A stretch of 24,091 nucleotides of DNA. It comes from an uncultured Desulfobacterium sp. (lineage in GTDB: Bacteria > Desulfobacterota > Desulfobacteria > Desulfobacterales > Desulfobacteraceae). Location: NCBI GenBank assembly GCA_937124525.1, contig CAKZLA010000045.1, positions 1 through 24,091 of the forward strand, read 5' to 3'. The notes below the pieces were generated by a model. It saw only the letters and a list, made by a program, of their open reading frames with translations. It did no database searches and was not told the origin of the DNA. The position numbers and the translations under genes are program-made. Of the stretch, positions 23,860-24,091 are shown piece by piece. Positions within the stretch are counted from its first letter, which is position 1; every line of letters begins with the position of its first letter.

Positions 23860-23985
23860 TTAATCTTTTTTTGTATCAGGACGCTGCCAATTGTCAACGG
23901 TGTGTTGACGCGCTCGACCGATGGTTAGCTGGTTGGCGGGCGCATTTTGAGTAATGGTTGAACCGGCGCCGATAGTTGCGCCTTC
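23860..23985 (-). pseudogene. glmU: glmU C-terminal fragment in a yggS/glmU hybrid
   Basis: [19 protein letters not shown], then [19 protein letters not shown] up to the stop, is the last ~41 residues of the left-handed beta-helix (acetyltransferase) domain of GlmU, with the hexapeptide repeat still visible. It is in frame with a yggS fragment upstream. The two families share the residues EGATI, exactly at the join (23971-23985). Confidence 0.8.
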
Positions 23986-24091
23986 TGCAATGGCGGCTTC
24001 CATGTCGCCGGTCATGCCCATTGACAGCGTATCCAGCGCCAGCCCATTGCTGATCAATTGTTCCTGTAACTTGCGTAATTTAGAGAAAGTA
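23971..24091 (-). pseudogene. yggS: yggS-type PLP homeostasis protein, internal fragment joined to glmU
   Basis: Reading from the window end, the frame gives [20 protein letters not shown] then [20 protein letters not shown]. LSMGMSxDMEAAI is the hallmark of the YggS/PLPBP family of PLP-binding proteins. A genuine YggS would continue with VRIGTAIFG; here it switches to GlmU sequence. The 5' part is outside the window. Confidence 0.85.

Noticed and set aside
1..24091. CRISPR array, tRNA, rRNA or prophage
   Set aside because: No regularly spaced direct repeats, no cloverleaf or rRNA-like stretch and no phage structural genes were seen on either strand.

Overview
The window reads as an anaerobic, sulfate-reducer-like Desulfobacterota chromosome (Desulfobacterales is my best guess). 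The signs are a HAMP-PAS sensor, periplasmic binding proteins, corrinoid-methyltransferase remnants, TRAP and ABC uptake systems and moderate GC. This lineage call is inference, because no rRNA or marker gene is present. The last ~0.9 kb looks foreign: a 5'-truncated gammaproteobacterial-type rsmE, then an in-frame yggS/glmU hybrid. That tail is more easily explained by an assembly or amplification chimera than by biology.

Layout. (1) 1-3203, minus strand: a type-1 periplasmic binding protein, a membrane HAMP-PAS sensor with no output domain, and the start of a family-3 solute-binding protein, together a sensory cluster. (2) 3204-5000: a graveyard with a 124-bp inverted-repeat element, a DUF4338/DruA-type N-terminal fragment, a 130-bp MITE with 8-bp target duplication, an ISKra4-family transposase fragment with an in-frame stop, and the first ~60 codons of dapF cut off by it. 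(3) 5174-12164, minus strand: a dipeptide ABC operon (binding protein, dppB, dppC, dppD, dppF) ending in an M55 D-aminopeptidase, as in the Bacillus subtilis dpp arrangement. It carries several small repeats; one MITE supplies the stop codon of dppD, and another sits inside a second repeat. A decayed FCD/GntR regulator lies just upstream. (4) 12829-14090, minus strand: an intact uroporphyrinogen-decarboxylase-family methyltransferase preceded by a collapsed fusion of a methyltetrahydrofolate methyltransferase fragment and the C-terminal end of a corrinoid protein. (5) 14162-14479: a small EthD-type protein, divergent from (6) 14772-21650, plus strand: an iron alcohol dehydrogenase, a DctP/DctQ/DctM TRAP importer, a beta-hydroxyacid dehydrogenase and an aldehyde dehydrogenase. 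A GntR/FCD regulator follows at 22082. This cluster is a coherent uptake-and-oxidation pathway for a small hydroxylated organic acid or sulfonate; the substrate cannot be read from the sequence.

Most striking are the small mobile elements. Two families of ~100-130 bp elements have clear target-site duplications, and for two insertions the empty site can be reconstructed. I see no CRISPR array, tRNA, rRNA, prophage or recognised defence system.
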